Assembly (NCBI GenBank): GCA_902782465.1
Contig: CACZNH010000017.1
Location: forward strand, 1 to 42,176
Reading direction: 5' to 3'
DNA from: an uncultured Bacteroidales bacterium
Lineage (GTDB): Bacteria > Bacteroidota > Bacteroidia > Bacteroidales > Muribaculaceae
DNA length: 42,176 bases
Under the pieces are notes generated by a model. It worked only from the letters and a program-made list of their open reading frames with translations. It was not told where the DNA came from and did not search any database. Positions 23,589 to 31,433 of this stretch are shown piece by piece. Within the stretch, counting starts at the first letter, position 1; every line of letters begins with the position of its first letter. Position numbers and translations under genes: made by a program.

Positions 23589-25726
23589 TGAAACGTTGTT
23601 TGTTCATAGGCATTTTGTTATGTGTGGCATGCTTGCCGGCTTGGGCACAGGAGCAGGACACAATCCCGGCTGCTGACATGATGGTCGAGTTGAGGGAACT
23701 GGTCGTCAAAGGCGGTCTTCCCAATACCCGGCTGAAGGGCAATGCGATGATTACACGCGTTGAGGGGACTCCACTTGCGTCGTCAGGCACGCTGGGCGAA
23801 TTGCTTGTCAAAGTGCCTGGAATGACGGGGTCTGAAGACAGCCCCGAGGTGCTGGGCAAGGGCATTCCGCTCATCTATCTTAACGGACGCCTGGTGCGCG
23901 ATGAAAGTGAATTGAAACGTCTGCGCAGCGAGGATATCCGCGATGTGGAGGTCATCAACAACCCAGGAGCGCAATATGATGCCACTGTAAGGGCTGTGGT
24001 GCGCATCCGCACCAAACGTCAGCAGGGCGAGGGCCTTAGTCTTGACCTGACGGTAACTGATGAGCAGGACCTGCGATACGATTTCAACAAACCCAATGCG
24101 AAGTTGGGCTTGAACTACCGTATGAAGGATGTGGATATCTTTGGCAGTGTGTGGTATTATCATCAAGACTATCGCCAATACAGCTGGCTGGAAGAGACGA
24201 CCAGCACGACAAAGCTGTTCTATCAAGTAGGACCTTACACGATGACGTGGAGAAACAATCAACTGACCTATACTGCGGGCGTCAACTGGCAAATCAGCGA
24301 CAACCACTCGGTGGGTGTACGCGCCGATCTGACACATTACCTGGGTGGCACGAATAAGGTCATCTATGACGAGGATGTACTTGAGACTGATGTGAGGATT
24401 GACCATCTCTACTCCGAGCAGACGAGCAAGGAGACAAAGCCTCTTGGTATTCTCACTAACGCCTATTACAACGGCTCGGCCGGAAAATTGGGAATCGACT
24501 TCAACTTTGATTTCCTGTCCACTGAAATCAATACCAACCGTGAGAATGTGGAGAATAGTCTGGTGAATGATGATTTCGTCCTCAGTGGTTCGGGTACAGA
24601 AAGCCGCCTGTATGCCACCAAACTGGTGTTTTCATATCCTGTGTGGAAAGGTGTGTTGGAGGCTGGCACCGAGATGACCTTTGCACGGCGCCACAATACC
24701 TATTGGATCGACAAGCCCTCGATTGCCGACACCGATGCCGACATAACTGAGGACAATATAGCCACTTTTGTTGAGTATGGTGCCGATTTCAAGCAATGGG
24801 GTAAGGCAAGTGTGGGCCTGCGTTATGAGCACACGCTGTATGACTATGCCGATGACAAAAACAGTGACTATCTGCATCGCAGCATGGATGAGTTTTTCCC
24901 CACGGCATCCTATTCCGTACGTCTAGGCAACGTGCAGACGGCACTGTCCTATAGCCTCAAGACCAACCGCCCCAGTTTCTTTGCGATGAACGATGCCGTT
25001 ACTTACATCAGCCGTTATTCGATGCAGGCAGGCAATTCGCAGTTGCTCAACGAGCGTCTGCATGACCTCACGCTCAATGTGTCATGGCGTTGGCTCATGC
25101 TGTCGGCCTCTTACGGCCGCTGTAAACATGTTATCACCCAGTGGTCGTTTGTCAGTGACGATGATGCCGCGCTCATCAAGCACATCAATCTCGACCGTCC
25201 TGTAAACACCGTTGGAGCCTATATCTCAGTAACTCCTCGTGCAGGAATCTGGTCGCTGAACGCCACAGCAGGTGTGGAGAAGCAGGATCTCTATCTCGAC
25301 CTGGAAGATCCTCATGCGACAGGAGGTATGCGCAGGGCATACTTCGACAAACCGGTCTATACGATGAATGCCTTCAACACGTTCAGCTTGAAGCACGATT
25401 GGCGTTTTGACATCAACTTTATGTTCCGTTCGCATGGTCATCAATTGAACTTCTACGATGACTACGACAATATGCGTCTGAATCTTGTGGTGCAGAAGAC
25501 TTTCTTGAAGGACAAGGCACTCACTCTGCGTGCAGCTGTGCTTGACGTCTTGCAGCGCAACCACATGAACGAGTATGGCGACATGGGCTACTACAAGATT
25601 CAGCAGAACAACCGTTACTCGACCCACAAGTTGCAGTTCACCGTCATCTACCGCCTGAATGCCACCCGCAGCAAGTATAAAGGCACAGGAGCAGGCAAGG
25701 AAGCGCAGCAGCGAATGAAGAATTAG
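23588..25726 (+). CDS. Outer-membrane beta-barrel receptor, second copy
   Basis: This 712-residue protein has a signal peptide (MKRCLFIGILLCVACLPAWA) and then begins with the plug-like domain. The upstream CarboxypepD_reg domain of the first receptor is missing. Shared landmarks are LPNTRLKGNAM, NPGAQYDATVRAVVRI and a barrel with the SKYKGTGAGKEAQQRM ending. It is a paralogue of the 788-residue protein at 19327. Its ATG overlaps the zinc-ribbon stop by one nt, so translation is coupled. Cargo is unknown. A MerR-type regulator follows. Confidence 0.85.
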   Translation: MKRCLFIGILLCVACLPAWAQEQDTIPAADMMVELRELVVKGGLPNTRLKGNAMITRVEGTPLASSGTLGELLVKVPGMTGSEDSPEVLGKGIPLIYLNGRLVRDESELKRLRSEDIRDVEVINNPGAQYDATVRAVVRIRTKRQQGEGLSLDLTVTDEQDLRYDFNKPNAKLGLNYRMKDVDIFGSVWYYHQDYRQYSWLEETTSTTKLFYQVGPYTMTWRNNQLTYTAGVNWQISDNHSVGVRADLTHYLGGTNKVIYDEDVLETDVRIDHLYSEQTSKETKPLGILTNAYYNGSAGKLGIDFNFDFLSTEINTNRENVENSLVNDDFVLSGSGTESRLYATKLVFSYPVWKGVLEAGTEMTFARRHNTYWIDKPSIADTDADITEDNIATFVEYGADFKQWGKASVGLRYEHTLYDYADDKNSDYLHRSMDEFFPTASYSVRLGNVQTALSYSLKTNRPSFFAMNDAVTYISRYSMQAGNSQLLNERLHDLTLNVSWRWLMLSASYGRCKHVITQWSFVSDDDAALIKHINLDRPVNTVGAYISVTPRAGIWSLNATAGVEKQDLYLDLEDPHATGGMRRAYFDKPVYTMNAFNTFSLKHDWRFDINFMFRSHGHQLNFYDDYDNMRLNLVVQKTFLKDKALTLRAAVLDVLQRNHMNEYGDMGYYKIQQNNRYSTHKLQFTVIYRLNATRSKYKGTGAGKEAQQRMKN

Positions 25727-25763
25727 ACAACTGTTAAACTTGTGTTAAATCCATTGTTGATAC

Positions 25764-25796
25764 TTGACTCGTCCCTTAGGGCATACCATAATTTTG
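25764..25796 (+). promoter_or_regulatory. MerR-type promoter with dyad in a long spacer
   Basis: TTG (25764-25766), a 22-nt spacer and TAATTTTG (25789-25796). The dyad CCCTTAGGG (25773-25781) lies in the spacer. A dyad in an over-long spacer is the classic MerR family arrangement, so autoregulation is likely. Confidence 0.55.
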
Positions 25797-25824
25797 TGGT
25801 CGCTTAGCAAAATATCGTACGATA

Positions 25825-26649
25825 ATGAGTAAGAAAACAAAATTAAAAATTGGAGAGTTCTCAAGGCTGATGCAGGTTACTGTAAAGACTTTGCGTCACT
25901 ATGAGCAGAAGGGATTACTCCTGCCTGACGAGGTGGACGAGTGGACGGGATATCGTTACTACAGCATCGACCAGATGCAGAAACTGCAAGCCATCCGCGA
26001 TCTGCAACGGCTCGGATTCACGCTGGACGAGATTAAGGAACTGTACCAAGATGATTCACATACTCCCAGCATCTGCCAACTGGACACGAAGATCAAGGAC
26101 ACGGAAGCGCAGTTGCAGCAACTGATAGCCCGTCGTGAACGACTGCTCGACAGGAGGAACTCTCGCAAAGAAATGAAGACAATGGAAAAATTCAGCATTC
26201 AGTCATTGCCAGAAATCATTGTGGCAAGTCATCGTGAAGAAATCCCTGATTACGCTGCCTTGGGACCTTTGTGTGTCAATAAGATAGCTCCCGAGATGCA
26301 ACGCCTGGGCTGCAAGTGCCCGCCTCCGGGTTACTGTTTCACCATCGAGCACAATAAGGAATTCAAACCGACAGACATTGACATCGAGTATTGCGAACAG
26401 GTCGAGGAAGTGGGCATCAGCAGCGACATCATCCAGTTTAAACGCCTGCCAGCCATACCCAAGGCGCTCTGCATGAAGCATATCGGTCCCTATGAGCGTT
26501 TCTATGAGTCCTACACCGAAGCCTTCTGTTATTTGGAGGAGCAGGGCTACAAAATCGCCGGTCATCCTCGCACATGCTACGTTGATGGTGCATGGAATCA
26601 GGAAGACCCCGAAAAATGGCTCTCAATTATCCAGATCCCGATAGAATAA
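25825..26649 (+). CDS. MerR-family regulator with GyrI-like effector domain
   Basis: This 274-residue regulator has an N-terminal MerR winged-helix domain (IGEFSRLMQVTVKTLRHYEQKGLL, residues 10-33, then GYRYYS). A long coiled dimerisation helix (about 90-125) follows, then a GyrI-like/AraC_E_bind domain (about 128-274, ending WLSIIQIPIE). This domain type binds drug-like amphipathic molecules in BmrR and related sensors. With a CAT-like and a GNAT enzyme nearby, it may sense a toxic compound; that is inference. Its promoter carries a dyad in a 22-nt spacer, which fits autoregulation. Confidence 0.87.
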   Translation: MSKKTKLKIGEFSRLMQVTVKTLRHYEQKGLLLPDEVDEWTGYRYYSIDQMQKLQAIRDLQRLGFTLDEIKELYQDDSHTPSICQLDTKIKDTEAQLQQLIARRERLLDRRNSRKEMKTMEKFSIQSLPEIIVASHREEIPDYAALGPLCVNKIAPEMQRLGCKCPPPGYCFTIEHNKEFKPTDIDIEYCEQVEEVGISSDIIQFKRLPAIPKALCMKHIGPYERFYESYTEAFCYLEEQGYKIAGHPRTCYVDGAWNQEDPEKWLSIIQIPIE

Positions 26650-26659
26650 TGATCAGTTG

Positions 26660-26690
26660 TTGTCTGCCCCTCAGCATTTGGGGCAGACAA
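26660..26690 (+). terminator. Hairpin between MerR and GNAT genes
   Basis: TTGTCTGCCCC (26660-26670) pairs with GGGGCAGACAA (26680-26690). The stem is strong but no T-run follows, so it may reduce rather than stop transcription into the GNAT gene. Confidence 0.5.
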
Positions 26691-26716
26691 TAGAAAACCC
26701 AAACAGTAAACGACAG

Positions 26717-27169
26717 ATGTGTGACTACAAGTATATAACATTGCGAGAGAAGCCCGAACTTATGATAGAAGCAGCAACTTGGTTCCACTTCAAGTGGCAC
26801 GTGCCCCGTGAGGCCTATCTTGAATGTATGGTGGCTTACCTCAACAACGATACTGAATATGGGTGGTATTTATGCCTTGACGAGGACCGAATCGTCGGTG
26901 GTTTAGGGGTGATTGAAAATGACTTCCACGACAGGAAGGACTTGACTCCCAATGTGTGCGCGGTCTATACCGATGAGGATTACCGTTGTCAAGGGATTGC
27001 GGGAAGGCTGCTTGATATGGCTGTCGAGGATTTGAGGAGCAAAGGAATTTCTCCGGTTTACCTGTTGACAAACCATACCGGCTTTTATGAGCGATACGGT
27101 TGGGAATTCCTCTGCATGGCTCAAGGCAATGGTGAACCCTACCTGTCGAGAATGTACATACATCAATGA
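26717..27169 (+). CDS. GNAT family N-acetyltransferase
   Basis: This 150-residue GNAT protein starts MCDYKYITLREKPELMIEAA. It has the acetyl-CoA binding motif (NVCAVYTDEDYRCQGIAGRLL, with the RxxGxA-type R-CQGIA loop), then LLTNHTGFYERYGWEF near the C-terminus. It should transfer acetyl to an amine; the substrate is unknown. I choose ATG 26717; a TTG at 26657 would add 20 residues that look like leader sequence. The gene may be read through from the MerR gene. Confidence 0.8.
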   Translation: MCDYKYITLREKPELMIEAATWFHFKWHVPREAYLECMVAYLNNDTEYGWYLCLDEDRIVGGLGVIENDFHDRKDLTPNVCAVYTDEDYRCQGIAGRLLDMAVEDLRSKGISPVYLLTNHTGFYERYGWEFLCMAQGNGEPYLSRMYIHQ

Positions 27170-27181
27170 ATTGTGACAATG

Positions 27182-27314
27182 ATGGAAAATGAGAGAATAG
27201 TATTGCGTCCGTGATGGAGAGCCCATTACAGGGGATTGGATTGCCAAACCGTACTGGAATCAGGGTATCTGTACCAAAGCCTTGTCGCTCATGCTTGACC
27301 ACATCTGCATATAA
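27182..27314 (+). pseudogene. Remnant of a second GNAT acetyltransferase
   Basis: ATG at 27182 begins MENERIVLRP and meets a stop at once. In another frame, from 27213, the sequence reads DGEPITGDWIAKPYWNQGICTKALSLMLDHICI and stops at 27314. The first part is the start of a RimJ/RimL-type GNAT protein and the second is its acetyl-CoA binding segment. Most of the middle and the C-terminus are missing and there is a frame change. It is a decayed gene. Confidence 0.75.
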
Positions 27315-27369
27315 AAAAAGCGCCTCGTCTCACGACGAAGCAGCCTTGCTAGGAAAAAAGTATCATATT
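27313..27369 (-). ncRNA. Candidate small RNA with its own promoter and terminator
   Basis: On the minus strand a complete promoter (27374-27404) is followed about 50 nt later by a 9-bp stem (GCTTCGTC region, loop GTGA, GACGAGGC region) and seven T residues. The predicted transcript is about 55-60 nt and holds only a five-codon ORF (ATG to TAG). It could be a small RNA or an orphan attenuator left behind by a lost gene. No known family is recognised. Confidence 0.45.
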
Positions 27370-27373
27370 GCTG

Positions 27374-27404
27374 CAAAGATAGGGGGATTGACCCAAATAT
27401 GCAA
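27374..27404 (-). promoter_or_regulatory. Orphan promoter
   Basis: On the minus strand: TTG (27402-27404), a 20-nt spacer and TATCTTTG (27374-27381). No coding gene lies downstream on this strand before the terminator at 27313-27342. Confidence 0.55.
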
Positions 27405-27588
27405 ATTTTTTGTATGTTTTTTGAGTAATGGTGCGTCAAAATAGGAAAGATTTACCAAAATCAGCGCAATTTGGCACAGTTGATTCCTCCACCCCACCCT
27501 CACGCCAATACCCTCACACCGTCAATAAAAAATATTGCCCGCAAGAGGCCCACAAATCTTTTAATTAAAAACTTAGCGCCTTGGCGGC

Positions 27589-27617
27589 TTGGCGTGAGAT
27601 AAAAATTACTACCTTTG
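27589..27617 (+). promoter_or_regulatory. Promoter for the small secreted protein
   Basis: TTG (27589-27591), an 18-nt spacer and TACCTTTG (27610-27617). The leader is about 30 nt. From 27404 to 27588 I see no gene; the stretch is AT-rich, then has C-rich runs (27487-27515) and a phrase with GCC/GGC repeats (27571-27600). Confidence 0.6.
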
Positions 27618-27653
27618 CCGGGCAAAACAACAACTGAACAACTGAACAAGACA

Positions 27654-28103
27654 ATGAAAAGATTCTTTAGGACTCTGGTGGCGCTTGTTGCGCTCCTGGT
27701 TGCCGCCCCGACGACCCTGGCGGCAGACTGGTTTGACATCATTTCGGTGGGTGGCGAGACCATCGCTGTAAACCCCGACATTCAAACATCTGACAAAGGC
27801 AAAACCTTCCTGGTGTGGGTACGCAACTCGTTTGACGTGCCCGAAGCGCGTGCCGAGTATTCCCGTGACCGCGGTTACAGCAAGCCCGTGGCCTACAAGC
27901 TGACACTCTACAAGTTCACCGACGACTGGAAGAAGTTCAACATCGTGCAGGTGTCAGTCTATGGCGAGGACGGTGTGCCCATCGACCAGTATACCAACGA
28001 CGCGGCATCGACCGAGATCTATGACATCACCTCTGGCACGCCCACCGAGATGATTGCCGAGAACGCCAAAGTCATCTACGAAATCACGACAAACCCGGAG
28101 TGA
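27654..28103 (+). CDS. Small secreted protein of unknown function
   Basis: This 149-residue protein has a clear signal peptide (MKRFFRTLVALVALLVAAPTTLA, cut near residue 24). The mature part starts ADWFDIISVGGETIAVNPDI and includes FLVWVRNSF and a repeated pattern of strands, ending IYEITTNPE. The W-x-x-I start and the mixed beta pattern recall small surface proteins, but I do not recognise a family. It has its own promoter and a terminator, so it is monocistronic. Confidence 0.7.
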   Translation: MKRFFRTLVALVALLVAAPTTLAADWFDIISVGGETIAVNPDIQTSDKGKTFLVWVRNSFDVPEARAEYSRDRGYSKPVAYKLTLYKFTDDWKKFNIVQVSVYGEDGVPIDQYTNDAASTEIYDITSGTPTEMIAENAKVIYEITTNPE

Positions 28104-28106
28104 GGG

Positions 28107-28180
28107 ATTAGGGATTAGAGATTAGAGATTAGAGATTAGAGATTAGAGGTTAGTGGTTAGAGGTTAGGGATTAGAGAATA
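28107..28180. repeat. GATTAGA-type short tandem array
   Basis: Directly after the stop codon, units of seven to eight nt (GGATTAG, AGATTAG, AGGTTAG) repeat about nine times. They continue into AATAGATATTAGATAATAGAT, which is inverted at 28242-28276 on the far side of the terminator. It has no coding content. Confidence 0.75.
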
Positions 28181-28198
28181 GATATTAGATAATAGATA

Positions 28199-28231
28199 AG
28201 TAGCCTGAAGGGGAAGCCTTCGGCTACTTTT
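28199..28231 (+). terminator. Terminator between convergent genes
   Basis: AGTAGCC-t-GAAGG pairs with CCTTC-GGCTACT, giving a 12-bp stem with one bulge. It is followed by TTTTC. It ends the small secreted gene; it is also near the end of the serpin gene on the other strand. Confidence 0.75.
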
Positions 28232-28284
28232 CTATTTAACTGATATCTAATATCTGATATCTAATATCTATTATCTGTTCACTG

Positions 28285-29589
28285 TTAGTTTCCGCAATAG
28301 GTTCCCATGAAGAAGATGGAGCGGGTGCTGACCTCGACGATGTAATAGACAAAGGGACGCGTGGCGTGGAAGTCCACCTGCTGGTATTGAGAAGGAGGAG
28401 GAGCGGTAACTTCACCCATCTCGGCGATGGTCACAGCCGATGCCTTGGTGCCCTGCTCGTCGACCTCGATTTTGGCCATCTGCTTCATCATCGACACATA
28501 GAGGTTGCAGTTCTGCGCCGTATTGGGGTCGGCGGCAGAGTGTTGGCGCTGGGCCATATAGGGGAATTCGGCATAATCGGCATTGAAGGCCCGAGTCATA
28601 CCCATCGCCGGGAGCACCTTGTCGAGCATGGTCTCGCTGCTGGTGGTGAAGCGTGGCATCAGGATATCCACCTCATGGGGCTCCATATCGAGCAGTTGCT
28701 GCTGGACGCCGTCGGCCGAGAGGCTCTGGATGACGTCGTCCACGGTCTTGCCCTCGACAGGCAGCAGGACATACATGCCGTAGCCATCGCTGCCGTAGGG
28801 CAGGTAGAGCATCTCGCACAGGTCATTCTTGTCGTAGTCTGCCAACGCCTTGCGGTGCATCATCTTGTGCTGGCGGGTCGAGCCGTCGGGCATGGTGAAG
28901 TCCATGTCGCGGGTGTCATTGGGGTCAAATTTCTCGGTCCACGTGGCCTTGAAGTAGATGGCGTTCAACAGATACATCGCGGCCATGGGATTGAGCTCGT
29001 CAAGGATGGTGGGAATCATGCCGTCGGTTTTCTTGCTGCACCAGTTGTTGATTTTGTCCAGGCTGCTGCTCTTGTTGAAGTCCAGCGCCTCGACCTGGGC
29101 ATTGTAGTAGTTCTGCATGTCGGTCTTGAACTGCGGCACGATGGTGTATCCCAGAGCCAAGTTCACGTTGATGCTGTTGGCAATCTGGACGGTCACGCTG
29201 GGGTCAACCCGCGGCGCCTCGTTGGTCATCTTCTTGCAGTACTCGTTGATTTCCTGGACGGTGCCGCCCAGCCCCAGGACGTCGGTGATTTGCTGGCGCG
29301 TCTGGCCGTCGGCGCCCGTGTTGAGCATGCCCAGGATGTAGGTCACGCTGATGGGCGAGACGATTACGCTGTTGTCGCTGCCCTTCTGCTCGTTGATGGT
29401 GCGGAACAGCCGGCAGGCAAACTCGTTGTTGTTATCGCGCATCTTGCACTGTTCGTCAGTGAGGGTGATACGCTTTAACTTGGGGAGCATGTCGACCACT
29501 ACTTCCCCATTGTCGCTGCACGCGGTGAGCATGCCCAGCAGCATGCAGGCCATCAGGATAGGTTTACAGAAAAAATACTTCATAGTCAT
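28285..29589 (-). CDS. Serpin family protease inhibitor, lipoprotein
   Basis: This 434-residue serpin has a lipoprotein signal peptide with LTAC as the lipobox, so it is membrane-anchored. The serpin fold is complete: NEFACRLFRTI near the start, then NAIYFKATW and a C-terminal VDFHATRPFVYYI. The reactive loop hinge reads EQGTKASAVT with G380 and T381 and small residues next. That is the pattern of an inhibitory serpin. The cleavage site is probably near V394-T395 by count, which would suit elastase-like proteases, but this is a guess. Two start codons (29589 and 29583) are possible. Confidence 0.9.
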   Translation of the reverse strand: MTMKYFFCKPILMACMLLGMLTACSDNGEVVVDMLPKLKRITLTDEQCKMRDNNNEFACRLFRTINEQKGSDNSVIVSPISVTYILGMLNTGADGQTRQQITDVLGLGGTVQEINEYCKKMTNEAPRVDPSVTVQIANSINVNLALGYTIVPQFKTDMQNYYNAQVEALDFNKSSSLDKINNWCSKKTDGMIPTILDELNPMAAMYLLNAIYFKATWTEKFDPNDTRDMDFTMPDGSTRQHKMMHRKALADYDKNDLCEMLYLPYGSDGYGMYVLLPVEGKTVDDVIQSLSADGVQQQLLDMEPHEVDILMPRFTTSSETMLDKVLPAMGMTRAFNADYAEFPYMAQRQHSAADPNTAQNCNLYVSMMKQMAKIEVDEQGTKASAVTIAEMGEVTAPPPSQYQQVDFHATRPFVYYIVEVSTRSIFFMGTYCGN

Positions 29590-29686
29590 GTCTGTTTTTT
29601 GATGGGTTGTTGTGATTGGTGTTTCTGTCCTTTAAACAACCATTACACGAAATCTTGCATGGCTCGGCCGAAAAAAACTGGTGCCG

Positions 29687-30211
29687 TCACTCGGGCAGCC
29701 GCCACAGGCCGAGCGTCTTGCCGCGGAAGATGCGGTACTCGACACCGGTGAGCGTCAGCGTCATCGTGGGCAGATCCACCCGCGAGATGATGTCCTGCAG
29801 CTTGCGGACGTTCATTCGCGGGTCTTGCACTCGGCCTAGGGTGACGTGCAGTTTGAAATCGGATTCAATCTTACAGCCCTTGGCCAGGAAGAACTCCCTG
29901 ACATCCTCGACCAGTTCCAGGAAATCCTGTGGGGCACGGGTCGTTGTGAGGTGGATGACCTGCCTGTTATAGCCCGAGGCAAAGGCGTCCAGCTTGTCAA
30001 AGGTGATGGTCGGCGCCGACTCGCCGTCAAGGAGCATGTTGAGACCGGGCACCAGGTTCACGTTGTCGGGGGCATAGTCCAAAAACGCCATCGTGATGTG
30101 ATAAAACCCACGTTGCCAGCGGATGTTCACGCCGTCCAGCAGGTCGCGCAGTTCCTTGAACCAGGAATCGCCATAGCTGATGGGGACTTTTATTTCAAGA
30201 TAACTCTTCAT
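29687..30211 (-). CDS. 2H phosphoesterase (LigT/ThpR-like RNA 2',3'-cyclic phosphodiesterase)
   Basis: This 174-residue protein has both catalytic HxT motifs of the 2H superfamily: H38-IT in YHITMAFLD and H122-VT in LHVTLGRV. They are about 84 residues apart, which is normal for LigT/ThpR proteins. These enzymes open 2',3'-cyclic phosphates at RNA ends; some join tRNA halves in vitro. The protein is cytoplasmic. The gap to the sialidase-like gene is filled by an inverted-repeat element. No RNA-processing genes are near, so the substrate is not clear. Confidence 0.82.
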   Translation of the reverse strand: MKSYLEIKVPISYGDSWFKELRDLLDGVNIRWQRGFYHITMAFLDYAPDNVNLVPGLNMLLDGESAPTITFDKLDAFASGYNRQVIHLTTTRAPQDFLELVEDVREFFLAKGCKIESDFKLHVTLGRVQDPRMNVRKLQDIISRVDLPTMTLTLTGVEYRIFRGKTLGLWRLPE

Positions 30212-30216
30212 CGGTG

Positions 30217-30317
30217 ATAAAACGGCTTGCGCCGTGCATAATGTTTAATGGATAAATAAGGATTGCGGATACTTCATTAATCATTATCCTTTATCCACGG
30301 CGTTAGCCGTTATTTTA
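30217..30317. repeat. Inverted-repeat element with paired hairpins
   Basis: AACGGCTTGCGCCGTGCATAA (from about 30220) and its mirror TTATCCACGGCGTTAGCCGTTATT (ending near 30314) are inverted copies. Each contains its own small hairpin (ACGGC/GCCGT), around an AT-rich core with ATAATG/CATTAT. It fills the whole spacer, and its end overlaps the stop codon of the sialidase-like gene. Confidence 0.65.
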
Positions 30318-31421
30318 CTTGAGGGTGATATCATCGCAGTCGATGGTTTTGCGCTGATTGGTAACCGTGACATAGAGGTGGCCGTTGGAGCCCTGGATGA
30401 TGGCAGGATAGGATATCTCTCCCTCAGGGTCGAGCTTTCCTTCAGAGAAGACCTTCCAGTGCTCACCGTCATCGCTGATGGCCATGGCAAGCCGTGTGCG
30501 CGGACCCATCTCCTTGCCAGCCTTAACGGTCTGGTTGTTATAGACCAGGACGTGGCGTCCGTCCCGCAGGGTCACGGCATCGATGCCGCTGTTGTTGTTG
30601 GGCAGGTCGGTGAGCGTGACCTCGCTCCAGGTCTCGCCGCCATCACGGCTGGTGGTCGTGGCAATGCGGCCATTCTTGGTACGGCACAGGGCCTTGAGCG
30701 AGCCGTCGGCCATCTGCAACAGTGTCGGCTGGATGCACATGATTTCCTTGCGCTTTGCGTTGCGCTTTCCCTTATCCATAGTGGTAAGGGCTTTGGCGGC
30801 CTTAACGGGAGCCGTCTTGTGCCACTGATTGGTGTTCAGGTCCAGAATTTCGAAGTGGATGCGCCACCAGTCTTTCTCGGTGCTTGAGGGGCAAATGAGC
30901 CTGTCGCCTAGCAGCAGCGGCTTGTTCTTGCTAGGGCCGAGGAAGCCCTCGGGAAGCGGTTCGCGCTGGCTCCACGTCTTGCCGCCGTCACGTGACTTGG
31001 TGAGCCATCCCGTCCAGTCGGCGACACAGGAACCGATCTTGAAAAACAGCCATAACTCGCCGTTGGGCATCTGCTGCAGCACGGGATTGTAACAGGCCTT
31101 GCGCAAGGTGTCGCTGAGCACCCCGTCGGCAGCGATGGCGGGTTCGGTCCATTCAAAGGCGCCTTTGGGCAATCGGGTTACCCAGATGCACACATCCTCA
31201 CAGCCCTCATAGCTGCCGCCATAGCAAGCCACCACCAGGTCGCCGTCAGCGGTTTCGGCAATCGTCGAGGCATGGCAAGACTCGAACGGAGCCGCCTTGA
31301 ACAGGTACCACGGCTCAACCCAGTCTATGACCTGCCGCTTGTCCCAATCGCCGGCCTGTTGCCCTAATAAACTGTGCGCAGCCAGTAGCGCCAGCAAGCA
31401 TGTCAGGAGCTTTAGCTTCAT
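30315..31421 (-). CDS. Secreted BNR-repeat (sialidase-like) protein
   Basis: This 368-residue protein has a signal peptide (about 1-20) and three Asp-box motifs: SRDGGKTWS (143-151), SRDGGETWS (258-266) and SDDGEHWK (316-323). This is a six-bladed beta-propeller of the sialidase-like type (BNR family, PF13088 type). The FRIP motif expected in genuine GH33 sialidases is not seen, so sialic acid cleavage is doubtful; another glycan-active or binding role is as likely. It is followed by the FMN-binding-type gene upstream on the same strand, 12 nt away. Confidence 0.78.
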   Translation of the reverse strand: MKLKLLTCLLALLAAHSLLGQQAGDWDKRQVIDWVEPWYLFKAAPFESCHASTIAETADGDLVVACYGGSYEGCEDVCIWVTRLPKGAFEWTEPAIAADGVLSDTLRKACYNPVLQQMPNGELWLFFKIGSCVADWTGWLTKSRDGGKTWSQREPLPEGFLGPSKNKPLLLGDRLICPSSTEKDWWRIHFEILDLNTNQWHKTAPVKAAKALTTMDKGKRNAKRKEIMCIQPTLLQMADGSLKALCRTKNGRIATTTSRDGGETWSEVTLTDLPNNNSGIDAVTLRDGRHVLVYNNQTVKAGKEMGPRTRLAMAISDDGEHWKVFSEGKLDPEGEISYPAIIQGSNGHLYVTVTNQRKTIDCDDITLK

Positions 31422-31433
31422 CTAAATCGGTGA

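Noticed and set aside
28107-28180. Short direct repeats as a CRISPR array.
   Set aside because: The units are seven to eight nt with no unique spacers, and no cas genes are present.
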